This document shows positions 7,958 through 15,989 of a stretch of 64,000 nt of DNA, piece after piece (position 1 is the first letter of the stretch; the number at the start of each line of letters is the position of its first letter). Position numbers and translations under genes: made by a program. The notes under the pieces are model-generated. The model searched no databases. It worked only from the letters and a program-made list of their open reading frames with translations, and was not told the origin of the DNA. This DNA is from Paractinoplanes tereljensis. GTDB taxonomy: Bacteria; Actinomycetota; Actinomycetes; Mycobacteriales; Micromonosporaceae. The stretch lies in assembly GCF_016862435.1 (NCBI RefSeq), contig NZ_BOMY01000034.1, positions 1 through 64,000 of the forward strand, written 5' to 3'.

Positions 7958-9112
7958 ATGAGCGACAACGACGCCACCCTGGAGACCCGTCCCTGCGCCC
8001 ACTGTGGACGTCCCGTCCAGCAGCGCGCCTCGGCCGGGCGGCCGTTCCGGTACTGCCGGGACAACGACGGCGAGTGCCAGCGGGCCTCCCGCAACAACCG
8101 GATGCGGCACCGCTCCTCCCCCGGCCTGGCCGGGCAGGTGGCCCGCACCTGGGAGGTCGTCGACCGGCTCGACCAGCTGATGGAGACCCTGACCGACGCC
8201 CTGCACTCGGAGCTGTCCCCGGCCGGCGTCGAGCGCCAGCTCGCCGAGCTGCGCGCCGAGACCTCCACCCAGCTCGCCGCCGCCCACACCGAACGCGACG
8301 ACGCCCGCCGCGACGCCGAACGGGCCGACGCCGCCGTGGCCACCGCCCAGCAGCTGACCGCGGCCGCGGCGGCCGAACGCGACGAGGCCCAGCACCGCGC
8401 CGAGGACGAGGAACGCAAGGCCACCGCCGCCGCGCAGGCAACCGAGGAGGCCACCAGCCAGCGCGACGAGGCCCGCCGCGAAGCCACCGCCGCGGCTGCC
8501 CTGCGCGAACGCGCCGAGACCGAACGCGACGCCGCCCGCGACGAGCTGACCGCCGCCCGCGAATCGGCCCGCGAGGAACTGGCCACCACCCGGGCCGAGC
8601 TGCAGAAGACCCGCCACGAGCGCGACGAGATCGAGCGTGACCTGGCGTCGAGCGTCCGCGAGGCGCAGAACGCCACCGCCCGGGCCGACGAGCTCCTCCA
8701 GGCGACCGAGGACCTGAAAACCGCCGGGCGCGAGCTGACCGACCAGCTGACGGCCGCCACCAAGACCACCGACGAGGTACGCCGGGAAGCCGCCACGGCC
8801 CGCACCACCGCCGAAGCGGAGCTCGCCCAGGTCCGGCTGGACCTGGCGACGGCGGTCACCGAACGCGACGCCGCCGCCCACGCCCGCGACGACCTGCGCC
8901 GCACCGCCGACCGCGCCACCCAGGACGTCACCGACCTGGAACGCCGCCTGTCCGCCGCCCGAGCCGAGGCCGAGGCCGCCCACGCCCGCGCCGCCCAGCT
9001 GTCCACCCAGGTCAGTGACCTGGCCTCGGCCTTGGCGTCGCTGGGCGCCCGCCCGCCCACGCCCCCGTCCCAGCCCACCCGAGCCACCGAGCCAACCCCC
9101 GCCGCCGGCTGA
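7958..9112 (+). CDS. Zinc-ribbon plus long coiled-coil protein
   Basis: A 384-residue protein. Cys13, Cys16, Cys33 and Cys40 form a probable zinc ribbon, which is followed by a basic patch (R-A-S-R-N-N-R-M-R-H). From ~residue 60 to ~360 it is an almost unbroken Ala/Glu/Arg/Asp-rich coiled coil, ending in a Pro-rich tail. Similar proteins are common in actinobacteria and are often named as chromosome-partition or KfrA-like; the true function is unknown to me. No ATPase or membrane segment is visible. The basic ribbon suggests nucleic-acid binding, which is inference. ATG at 7958 is the first good start. Confidence 0.75.
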   Translation: MSDNDATLETRPCAHCGRPVQQRASAGRPFRYCRDNDGECQRASRNNRMRHRSSPGLAGQVARTWEVVDRLDQLMETLTDALHSELSPAGVERQLAELRAETSTQLAAAHTERDDARRDAERADAAVATAQQLTAAAAAERDEAQHRAEDEERKATAAAQATEEATSQRDEARREATAAAALRERAETERDAARDELTAARESAREELATTRAELQKTRHERDEIERDLASSVREAQNATARADELLQATEDLKTAGRELTDQLTAATKTTDEVRREAATARTTAEAELAQVRLDLATAVTERDAAAHARDDLRRTADRATQDVTDLERRLSAARAEAEAAHARAAQLSTQVSDLASALASLGARPPTPPSQPTRATEPTPAAG

Positions 9113-9599
9113 CCCACCGACGCCTGGAGTGCCCTGAACGGGTCTCGCGGTGGGAGGAGTGCGGATTCTCACTGCCATCGTCGCGGGCGCCGGCCCGCCC
9201 GGCCGGCGACCGGCGGAGTTGTCGATCACCTGGTCATCGGTGCGGGGCTGGAATCGGGGGTCGTCGGGTGCGGCGGCCGGGTGGATGCGCCGGCGGCGGG
9301 TCAGTGGCGGGGCCAGCGGCTGCGGCGGTGGGATATTCGCCGCTCGGGCGGGGTATACAGCGAGTGTTCAGGTGCGTACCGGATTGATGCTGTCGGATCC
9401 CCGGCGGCGCTTCCGGACTCTGATGGTGGACAATCGGGGCGGCTTCCGGTCCGGAGGTGAAGCTTCGCTGAACTGTGCTCAGTTTCGGCGACCACCGGAC
9501 GAATCTTTCCGGGCGTAGGGCGAAACGAGGCGAGGCTTTGTCGGGTAACCGGTCGAGTGACCGAGATCGCATCACCTGCAGAACACGCATAACCCCGTA

Positions 9600-9619
9600 A
9601 AGTGGACCAAGGTCCACTT
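9600..9619. promoter_or_regulatory. Perfect 9-bp inverted repeat, candidate operator
   Basis: AAGTGGACC (9600-9608), two-base spacer, GGTCCACTT (9611-9619). The half-site AGTGG...CCACT resembles operators of GntR/HutC-type regulators such as DasR (AGTGG-N6-CCACT), but the spacing here is N8. It lies ~165 bp upstream of rbpA and ~480 bp downstream of the coiled-coil gene. The regulator is unknown. Confidence 0.55.
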
Positions 9620-9716
9620 CGCTGGGGGCGGGTGGTGACCGGTAAGGCCTGTCGCCGGTTACGCTCGTATCGTTAACACCACCGTCACAACGGTGGGCCG
9701 AAGCCTTGGCGACCGT

Positions 9717-9742
9717 GGAATCCCGCGGCCGCCCCTTTCGTT
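9717..9742 (+). promoter_or_regulatory. Putative SigR-type (-35 GGAAT, -10 GTT) promoter of rbpA
   Basis: GGAAT at 9717-9721 and GTT at 9740-9742 are separated by 18 bp, the spacing known for the thiol-stress sigma factor SigR/SigH. The rbpA gene of Streptomyces is an established SigR target, which supports the call. It lies 43 bp upstream of the start codon. Confidence 0.7.
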
Positions 9743-9784
9743 ACACCAACGAGAGCAGCACCACGAGCGAGGGGAAAGCCGATC

Positions 9785-10123
9785 ATGGGCGAACGCATGC
9801 TGCGCGGCAGCCGTCTTGGCGCAGTCAGCTACGAGTCCGACCGCAACACCGAGCTGGCTCCCCGTCAGACCCGAGAGTACCTGTGCGTCAAGGGTCACCA
9901 GTTCGAGGTGCCGTTCGCCGTCGACGCCGAGGTGCCGGTCACCTGGGAGTGCAAGTTCGACGGCAGCGTCGCCCGTCTGGTGGACGGCAACGAGCCCGAG
10001 CAGAAGAAAGCAAAGCCGCCGCGCACCCACTGGGACATGCTCCTGGAGCGGCGGTCGATCTCGGAACTCGAGGACATTCTCAACGAGCGGCTCCAGGAGG
10101 TTCGCACCCGCCGGGGCCGCTGA
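9785..10123 (+). CDS. rbpA: RNA polymerase-binding protein RbpA
   Basis: A 112-residue protein that matches RbpA, the actinobacterial general transcription activator that binds RNA polymerase and group I/II sigma factors. Visible parts: the N-terminal tail and core with a single C-V-K-G-H...W-E-C pair, the acidic linker, and the C-terminal sigma-interaction domain (P-P-R-T-H-W-D-M-L-L-E-R-R-S, ending E-L-E-D-I-L-N-E-R-L). It has a SigR-like promoter and is followed by a strong terminator, so it is probably monocistronic. Confidence 0.97.
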   Translation: MGERMLRGSRLGAVSYESDRNTELAPRQTREYLCVKGHQFEVPFAVDAEVPVTWECKFDGSVARLVDGNEPEQKKAKPPRTHWDMLLERRSISELEDILNERLQEVRTRRGR

Positions 10124-10138
10124 TCCAGCACACAACGA

Positions 10139-10168
10139 CGAAGGCCGACCCCGCGGGGTCGGCCTTCG
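10139..10168. terminator. Terminator hairpin after rbpA
   Basis: A 14-bp perfect inverted repeat, CGAAGGCCGACCCC (10139-10152) and GGGGTCGGCCTTCG (10155-10168), followed by TGCTTTCC. It lies between convergent rbpA and fxsA and probably serves both. Confidence 0.88.
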
Positions 10169-10184
10169 TGCTTTCCAAGAACTG

Positions 10185-10703
10185 TTAGCGGACGACTTCG
10201 CCCTCGACGACCTCGCCCTCGATGGCGGCGGCCGGCGGGGTGTGCACGGGGGTCTGCTCCTCGACGACCACGACCGGCTCGCCGCGGCGGACCTTGACCC
10301 GGCGCGGGCCGAACAGGTCACCGGCGACGGCCGCGCCGACCTGACGTTCGGTGTAGCGCTCGATCCAGCGCCGGACGACCGGGCGGCCGATCAGCAGGAG
10401 CAGGCCGGCGACCGAGGAGAGGAAGCCGGGGATGGCCAGCAGCAGCGCGCCGGCCAGGCCGGCGAGGGAGTTGGCGACCTGCGGGCCCGGCGGGCGGCCC
10501 TCGGCGGCCGCGGCCTGGAAGCCGCGCCACCCCTTGATGCCCTCGCGGCGCAGCAGCAGCATGCCACCGATCTCGAAGGCGGCGAGAAGAAGCAGCGCCC
10601 AACCGGCCCCGAGCACGTGCGCCACGCTGATGAACACGGTGATCTCGGCGATCGCGAGCACGGCCAGGCCCAGGGGCAACAGGGCTATTCCTCGACGCTG
10701 CAT
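10185..10703 (-). CDS. fxsA: FxsA family membrane protein
   Basis: A 172-residue protein. Three to four hydrophobic segments (~7-27, 34-52, 80-102) flank the family signature G-x-x-x-A-x-x-G-R-x-P region (A-A-A-A-E-G-R-P-P). The C-terminus is soluble and acidic (E-G-E-V-V-E-G-E-V-V). FxsA overproduction in E. coli relieves phage exclusion; its cellular role in actinobacteria is not known. It is the last gene of a leftward group with ppm1 and lnt, but a 55-bp gap suggests it may have its own promoter. Confidence 0.88.
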   Translation of the reverse strand: MQRRGIALLPLGLAVLAIAEITVFISVAHVLGAGWALLLLAAFEIGGMLLLRREGIKGWRGFQAAAAEGRPPGPQVANSLAGLAGALLLAIPGFLSSVAGLLLLIGRPVVRRWIERYTERQVGAAVAGDLFGPRRVKVRRGEPVVVVEEQTPVHTPPAAAIEGEVVEGEVVR

Positions 10704-10758
10704 GGTGTCCTCCGGGGGGTCATGCGTTCTTCATCCAGCATGACACGCCGATGCCCGG

Positions 10759-11547
10759 TCACGGCCAGGTGGAACCCTGCCGCTGCTTGCGGCCGAGGCG
10801 GCTCATCAATGCCGCCTTGCGCGCCTGCACACCCCACACGGTGACCCTGAGCAGCTGTTCCTTGAAAATGTTGCCGCTCATCTTGCTGACGCCGTGTTCG
10901 CGTTCGGTGAACGTGATGGGCACCTCAGCCATCCGGAAGCCGCTCTTGTAGCTGCGCCAGGCCAGCTCGACCTGGAACGAGTAACCGGTGGAGGCGACGG
11001 TGTCGACGTTGATGGCGTCCAGCACCGGCATCCGGTAGGCGCGATAGCCGCCGGTGGCGTCGCGGAACGGCAGGCCCAGCACCATCCGGATGTAGATGTT
11101 GCCGCCCCGGGAGAGCAGCAGCCGCTGCAGCGGCCAGTTGTGCACGCTGCCGCCGGGGATGTAGCGGGTGCCGAGCACCGCGTCGGTGTCGCGCAGCGCG
11201 TCGAGCAGCTTGTGCAGCTCCTCGGGGGCGTGCGAACCGTCGGCGTCCATCTCGACGACCGCGTCGTACCCCTTGTTCTTGGCCCAGGCGAAGCCGGCCT
11301 TGTAGGCGGCGCCGAGGCCTTCCTTGCCCGCCCGGTGCAGCACGAAGATGTGGTCGTCGGCGACGGAGAGTTCGTCGGCGATGGCACCGGTGCCGTCGGG
11401 CGAATTGTCGTCCGCAACGAGGATGTCGACCGCGGGAACCGCGCTGCGCACGCGTCCGCTGATCTTGCGGATGTTGTCCGCCTCGTTGTAAGTCGGGATG
11501 ACCACGAGGACCCGTCCAACTCCCGGGTAGCCTTCCGCCTCGCTCAC
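10759..11547 (-). CDS. ppm1: Polyprenol-phosphate mannosyltransferase (Ppm1-like)
   Basis: A 262-residue GT2 glycosyltransferase with I-P-T-Y-N-E-A-D-N near residue 18, the D-D-N-S-P-D-G-T UDP/GDP-binding segment and D-A-D-G-S-H (DXD-like, ~100). This is the DPM1/Ppm1 pattern: transfer of mannose from GDP-mannose to polyprenyl phosphate at the inner membrane face, supplying later mannosylation of lipoproteins and glycans. No membrane helices are present, so a partner may anchor it. Its ATG overlaps the end of lnt by 4 bp. In mycobacteria Ppm1 and Lnt are fused or adjacent, which supports both calls. Confidence 0.92.
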   Translation of the reverse strand: MSEAEGYPGVGRVLVVIPTYNEADNIRKISGRVRSAVPAVDILVADDNSPDGTGAIADELSVADDHIFVLHRAGKEGLGAAYKAGFAWAKNKGYDAVVEMDADGSHAPEELHKLLDALRDTDAVLGTRYIPGGSVHNWPLQRLLLSRGGNIYIRMVLGLPFRDATGGYRAYRMPVLDAINVDTVASTGYSFQVELAWRSYKSGFRMAEVPITFTEREHGVSKMSGNIFKEQLLRVTVWGVQARKAALMSRLGRKQRQGSTWP

Positions 11548-13142
11548 CGTTCCTCCGTCTTTACTTCCGCGTTGTCCCCGCTGGTACGACGCTTGCGCCG
11601 CAGCAGAAACGCACCGATGAAAGCGCCGGCCGCCAATACGACGCCCGACATCTCGGGCCAGATGCCCAAGCGAGTCGCCAGCGTACGCGACTCGTCCAGT
11701 TTCATGTCGCGCACCATGACCGCGGCTTCGTTGAATCCGCTCTCGTCGTGTACCTCGCCGTCGGTGCCGACAAACGCCGACACACCCACCGTTGACGCCA
11801 TCAGCGATTCACGACCGTGCTCGACCGCGCGCAGCCGCACCATGGCCAATTGCTGGCGGGCCTCGGCGGCGTTGAAGGTGGCGTTGTTGGTCTGCACGGC
11901 GAGGATCTGGGCGCCGCCGGTGACGGTGTCGCGGACGATGCCGTCGTACGCGACCTCGAAGCAGATCACGTCGCCGAGGGTCAGCGCCGAGGTGCGGATG
12001 ATGCCGGTGTGGTCCCCGGCCAGCATGTTCTTGACCAGGTCGACCTTGTCGGTGACCAGCCGGGCGACCGACCGCATCGGCATGTACTCGGCGAACGGCA
12101 CCGGGTGCTGCTTGACGTACTCCTGGGTGAGGTCGGGCCCGGTGTTCGGGTTCCACAGAATGCCGGCGTTCTTGATGTCGGCGGGATTGTCGGTGCGCAG
12201 CACCGCGCCGACCAGAATGGGCGCGCCGATCGCATCGGCGGCGGCCGAAATCTCGGTCGCGGCGTCGGCATTACGCAATGGATCAATGTCGCTGGAGTTC
12301 TCCGGCCAGATGACAAGGTCGGGTTGGCGCTGTTTACCGTTCTTCACGTCTTCAGCGAGTTTTAATGTGGCGCTCGCGTGATTGTCCAGGACGGCTCGCC
12401 GCTGGGCGTTGAAGTCGAGGCCGAGGCGGGGCACGTTGCCCTGGACGATGGCGACGACCCGGCTGGTGTCGCCGGAGCCGCCGAGCGGCAGGGCGGCGGG
12501 CGCCACGATCAGGGCGGCCAGCGCCACCAGAAAGCCGAGGGAGCCACGATTCGGCCGCTGCCACACCAAGGCGGCCAGGCAGCCGCCGGCGGCGGCTACG
12601 GCGAACGTGACGAGCGGGGCCCCGCCGTAGGCGGCCAGGCGCAGCGACGGGGCGTCGCCCTGGCTGAACGCCAGCCGGCCCCACGGGAAGCCGCCGAACG
12701 GGGCGCGGTCGCGGGCCGCCTCCTGGGTGACCCAGAGCAGGCCGAGCAGCACCGGACACAGCGCCCGCCACCGGTCGAGCATCGGCGACAGCCAGGCGGT
12801 GGCCAGGCCGGTCAGGCCGACGAAGACCGCCTCGGCGCTGGACAGCAGGGCCCAGGGCAGCCAGCCGGCCGCGAAGCTGGTCCAGTTGAGCAGCGGGAAG
12901 AACAGCACGATGCCGGTGAGCAGGCCCAGCCCGAACCCGGCCCGCAGCCGCCGCCGGTGGCTGGCCACCCCGAGCAGGGCGACCCCGGCCGGGGACAACC
13001 ACCACAGGTCGTACGGCGGGAGGGCCAGCAGGAGGGCGGCCCCGGCGAGCAGGGCGAGCGGCAGCGCGAACGTCAGCCGCAGCGGCTCGGGCCGGCCGTC
13101 GGGCCCGCTGACCTGGGGTGCGGCCGGCGGCTGCAGCGTCAT
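11544..13142 (-). CDS. lnt: Apolipoprotein N-acyltransferase
   Basis: A 532-residue membrane enzyme that adds the third acyl chain to lipoproteins. The N-terminal ~210 residues hold about six helices; the periplasmic-side nitrilase domain follows with the catalytic Glu (W-P-E-N-S-S), Lys (V-K-Q-H-P-V-P-F-A-E) and Cys (V-I-C-F-E-V-A-Y-D) all present. A last helix (~500-520) and a basic tail close the protein. The start at 13142 (ATG) gives a normal N-terminus; GTG 13148 is an alternative. Coupled to ppm1. Two lipoproteins with lipoboxes elsewhere in the window are possible substrates. Confidence 0.93.
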   Translation of the reverse strand: MTLQPPAAPQVSGPDGRPEPLRLTFALPLALLAGAALLLALPPYDLWWLSPAGVALLGVASHRRRLRAGFGLGLLTGIVLFFPLLNWTSFAAGWLPWALLSSAEAVFVGLTGLATAWLSPMLDRWRALCPVLLGLLWVTQEAARDRAPFGGFPWGRLAFSQGDAPSLRLAAYGGAPLVTFAVAAAGGCLAALVWQRPNRGSLGFLVALAALIVAPAALPLGGSGDTSRVVAIVQGNVPRLGLDFNAQRRAVLDNHASATLKLAEDVKNGKQRQPDLVIWPENSSDIDPLRNADAATEISAAADAIGAPILVGAVLRTDNPADIKNAGILWNPNTGPDLTQEYVKQHPVPFAEYMPMRSVARLVTDKVDLVKNMLAGDHTGIIRTSALTLGDVICFEVAYDGIVRDTVTGGAQILAVQTNNATFNAAEARQQLAMVRLRAVEHGRESLMASTVGVSAFVGTDGEVHDESGFNEAAVMVRDMKLDESRTLATRLGIWPEMSGVVLAAGAFIGAFLLRRKRRTSGDNAEVKTEER

Positions 13143-13594
13143 TTCCACCCGCGGAAGGCTACCGGGCGGAAAACGCGGGCGGAACTGCGGGAACGGAGAA
13201 GGCGCGGCCGGGTAGGCCGCGCCTCGGGTGCCTCTCGCGCTCCCGGGCACGGCCGGTGGGTCAGTGGGTGGTCTCGTACGCCTTCGGACCGGCTTGCCGC
13301 GGACTGGCTGTCCCCGCCGAGCCGTTGTCTACTGGTGCCGGTACAACCCCCTGCCCCACCGACGCGACGATCGGTCCGCTGCCGCTCCGTCGACCCCCAC
13401 CCCCTGGACCTGGCTGAACGCGCGACCCCTGCGAGGACTGCGGCCAGTGGGAGGAGGAACAGATTAGACATCGATCGCTCGCCGTACCTAGGACCTGAAG
13501 AAGGTACGTCCCGCCCCCGGTGGCCTGTCAATCGCCCTCCCCGTGCTTGGGCGTGTCGCGTTGTTGGGCGTGTCATGTCCCGTACCCGATCGGG
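13143..13594. other. Intergenic region between lnt and the lysine operon end
   Basis: About 450 bp with no supported gene. It contains a 9-bp hairpin GGCGCGGCC/GGCCGCGCC (13201-13223), a smaller inverted repeat CGTACCT/AGGTACG (13483-13508), an 11-bp direct repeat TTGGGCGTGTC near 13546-13574, and a 12-bp palindrome ACCCGATCGGGT at the glmL stop. The lnt promoter and the terminator of the lysine operon must lie here. Confidence 0.5.
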
Positions 13595-14857
13595 TTACAG
13601 CGTGTTCAACAAGGCGGTCGCAGCGTGGCGATGATCAATGGCTAACAGCCCGGCGGCGGCGAGCACGTACCGCTCGTCGATCACCGTACGGGCGGTAGCC
13701 GGGGCGGCCCAGCCGCCGGCCGTGTCGGCCAGCACCGCGTTCAGGACATATGCGCCGCCACCGTGGCGAAGTACCCCGCCGGAGCCGACGACGAGGCGGA
13801 CGTCGCGCAGGTCCCGGCCGCCGGTGCGGGGCCGGCCCGGTCCCGGAGAGTGACCGCGGGCGTGCCGGCGCAGGGCGATCACGGCCGCGACGGCGGCGAG
13901 ATCCCGGTCACGCTCCGCCGACGGATGGTTTTCAGTGGTTGAAAGTGCCAATTTCTCGACTGTGGCCGCGGCCACAGTGCCGCCGGCACCGACCGCGACG
14001 CCGAGGTCACCCTCCACAGTTCTGGATCTCCACAGGGTGCCGGCCACGTCGCGCTGCGGGCCGTTCTCGGCCTCGGCGTCGGGCAGCAGCGCCGAGTACA
14101 CGTCGGTGGTCGCCCCGCCGACGTCGACGACCAGCACCCCGGCCCCGGTGAGGTCGGCGAGCAGCTCGACCCCGGCCAGGACGGCGTCGGGGGTGGCGGC
14201 CCGCACCAGCGAGGCGAACCGGCGGCCCTTGGACAGCCGTTTGCCGCCGATCACGTGCCGCAGGAACACGTCCCGGATCGCCGCCCGGGCCGGTCCGGGG
14301 TCGAGCTCGCCGATCTTCGGCAGGACGTTGGCGGTAACGGTCACCGGGATGCCCCGATCGGCGAGGAGCGTCGCCGCGTCGGAAGAAAAGAAAGAGTTGC
14401 CGGCCACCACGACCGGCAAGCGCAGCCGGGAGGTGGCCAGGCGGCGGGCGTTGTGCAGCAGGACCGCCGCGTCGCCGCCGTCGGTGCCGCCTACGAGGAG
14501 GATCACGTCCGGCCGGGCGGCGCGCAGGGCGGCCACCGCGGTGCCGTCGAGCGGGCCGGCGGCGACGTGCACGACCTGGGCACCGGCCGACAACCCGACC
14601 CGGTGCCCGGCCTCGGCGGTGACAAGCGATTCGTAGCCGACGACGGCGAGCCGCAGACCTCCTCCGGCACTGCTGCAGACGTACACCCCATCGGCGAAGC
14701 CGCCCACTTGGGCGACGGCCTCATCGAGGCCGGCCAGGACGTCGGTCGCGGAGGTTGTCGGCACTTCGGCCCGGGCGGTCATCTCGCCCGAGGCGAGATC
14801 GATCCGGGCGGCCTTGGTGTACGTGGAACCGACGTCGACGCAGACGGCCGCCGTCAT
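13595..14857 (-). CDS. glmL: GlmL/MutL family protein, probable B12-mutase accessory ATPase
   Basis: A 420-residue protein of the ASKHA (actin-like ATPase) fold: V-D-V-G-S-T-Y-T-K at residues ~7-15 is phosphate motif 1, V-D-V-G-G-A-T-T-D (~255) is phosphate motif 2, and V-G-S-G-G-V-L-R-H (~375) is near the adenosine site. The family includes MutL/GlmL, found beside glutamate mutase and other adenosylcobalamin mutases and thought to act as reactivating factor. Here it overlaps kal by 4 bp and sits in the lysine operon, so it probably services KamDE. The start at 14857 was chosen for motif 1 at the N-terminus; the longer frame is an antisense-like extension. Confidence 0.82.
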   Translation of the reverse strand: MTAAVCVDVGSTYTKAARIDLASGEMTARAEVPTTSATDVLAGLDEAVAQVGGFADGVYVCSSAGGGLRLAVVGYESLVTAEAGHRVGLSAGAQVVHVAAGPLDGTAVAALRAARPDVILLVGGTDGGDAAVLLHNARRLATSRLRLPVVVAGNSFFSSDAATLLADRGIPVTVTANVLPKIGELDPGPARAAIRDVFLRHVIGGKRLSKGRRFASLVRAATPDAVLAGVELLADLTGAGVLVVDVGGATTDVYSALLPDAEAENGPQRDVAGTLWRSRTVEGDLGVAVGAGGTVAAATVEKLALSTTENHPSAERDRDLAAVAAVIALRRHARGHSPGPGRPRTGGRDLRDVRLVVGSGGVLRHGGGAYVLNAVLADTAGGWAAPATARTVIDERYVLAAAGLLAIDHRHAATALLNTL

Positions 14858-15219
14858 CCCTTCGGCGGCACGACGACCGTGCCGGTGGCGGTGACCGCGA
14901 CGATCGGCTCGTCCAGGACGGCCGCCGCCGAGCCGCCGGTCCCCCGGCAGACGACCCGCGACTCGAACGCGATGCGGCGCGACCGGGTGCCCATCTTGAC
15001 GACCTTCGCGGTGATCTCCAGGACATCGCCGGCCTGCACGGGTGCCTTGAACTGGACGTCGTCGTAGGAGGCGAACAGGCCCTCGTCGCCGTCGAGCTGG
15101 ATGCACACCTCGGTGGCGACGTCGCCGAACAGGCCCAGCGAGTAAGCGCCGTCGACGAGGTTGCCGGCGTAGTGGGCGTGCGAGTACGGCACGTAGCGAC
15201 GGTGGGTGACGGTGATCAT
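14854..15219 (-). CDS. kal: 3-aminobutyryl-CoA ammonia-lyase (hotdog fold)
   Basis: A 121-residue single hotdog domain. The N-terminal H-A-H-Y-A-G-N-L-V-D-G-A segment and the central helix match Kal, which removes ammonia from L-3-aminobutyryl-CoA to give crotonyl-CoA in lysine fermentation. Identification rests on family pattern plus its place directly after kamE, with 4-bp overlaps on both sides. Generic thioesterase-like hotdog proteins are the alternative if context is ignored. Confidence 0.85.
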   Translation of the reverse strand: MITVTHRRYVPYSHAHYAGNLVDGAYSLGLFGDVATEVCIQLDGDEGLFASYDDVQFKAPVQAGDVLEITAKVVKMGTRSRRIAFESRVVCRGTGGSAAAVLDEPIVAVTATGTVVVPPKG

Positions 15220-15989
15220 AAGGCTGCCTTTGTTCCGGTCAAGGGTGGTGGCGGGGCGGTCGGACGGGCGGTGAGGGCGTGGACTAGGTAGGAGGCGACC
15301 TCGCGGGGGGTGGTGCCCCGGCCGAAGATCCGGTCGACGCCCAGCTCACCAGCCATGAGCTCGTCGAAGCGCGGGCCGCCGACGATCAGCAGCGGCCGTT
15401 TGCCCTCCGGCAGGGCCTCCCGGAAGGCGGCCGACATGGCCCGGGTGTTCTGCAGGTGGGCGTCGCGCTGGGTGACGACCTGCGAGACCAGGACGGCGTC
15501 GGCCTTCTGCGCGCGGGCGGTCTCGACGAGTTCCGGTACCGAGACCTGGGCGCCCATGTTGGTGACCGCGAGCTCCCGGTAGTACTCGAGGCCCTTCTCC
15601 CCCGCGATGCCCTTGAGGTTGAGGATGGCGTCGATGCCGACGGTGTGCGCGTCGGTGCCGATGCACGCCCCGACCACGTTGAGACGGCGCCGCAGCCGGC
15701 GTTTGATGACGGCGTTGACCTCTTTGGCGCTCAGCAGCGGGAAGTCCCGCTCGACGACCACCACCTTCTCGGTGTCGACCAGGTGATTGACCTTGCCGTA
15801 GACCACGAAGAAGGTGAACCCGTCGCCCATCTGCTTGGCGTGCACCAGCATCGCCGGGTCCATCCCCATCTTCCCGGCGAGTTGCAGTGCGGCCCCTTCG
15901 GCCCGCTTGTCATGCGGAATCGGCAGCGTGAACGACAGCTGCACCATCCCGTCCCCGGTGGTGTCCCCGTAGGGCCGGATGATCGTCAT
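15216..15989 (-). CDS. kamE: Lysine 5,6-aminomutase beta subunit (B12-binding)
   Basis: A 257-residue protein. The cobalamin-binding signature is G-T-D-A-H-T-V-G-I-D-A-I-L-N (~residues 135-148), the D-x-H-x-x-G motif whose His ligates cobalt; the N-terminal domain contributes the PLP Lys region. With KamD it moves the terminal amino group of beta-lysine from C6 to C5, using adenosylcobalamin and PLP. The ATG at 15989 overlaps the kamD stop by 4 bp. Frame upstream of this point is a shadow of kamD. Confidence 0.95.
   Translation of the reverse strand: MTIIRPYGDTTGDGMVQLSFTLPIPHDKRAEGAALQLAGKMGMDPAMLVHAKQMGDGFTFFVVYGKVNHLVDTEKVVVVERDFPLLSAKEVNAVIKRRLRRRLNVVGACIGTDAHTVGIDAILNLKGIAGEKGLEYYRELAVTNMGAQVSVPELVETARAQKADAVLVSQVVTQRDAHLQNTRAMSAAFREALPEGKRPLLIVGGPRFDELMAGELGVDRIFGRGTTPREVASYLVHALTARPTAPPPPLTGTKAAL

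Larger units (their letters stand above)
9113..9784. other. Long leader/intergenic region upstream of rbpA
   Basis: About 670 bp without a convincing gene; short open frames on both strands look like GC-bias artefacts. It holds a perfect palindrome (9600-9619) and a SigR-type promoter (9717-9742). I see nothing else identifiable in 9113-9590. Confidence 0.5.

Noticed and set aside
9150..9617. Short overlapping open frames on both strands in the gap before rbpA
   Set aside because: No ribosome sites, no recognisable family, Arg/Gly-rich composition expected from GC bias.
13139..13576. Minus-strand frame of ~145 codons between lnt and glmL, with a short hydrophobic stretch after an internal Met
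   Set aside because: No Shine-Dalgarno, Arg/Ser-rich remainder and overlap with the lnt start region; not enough to call a gene.
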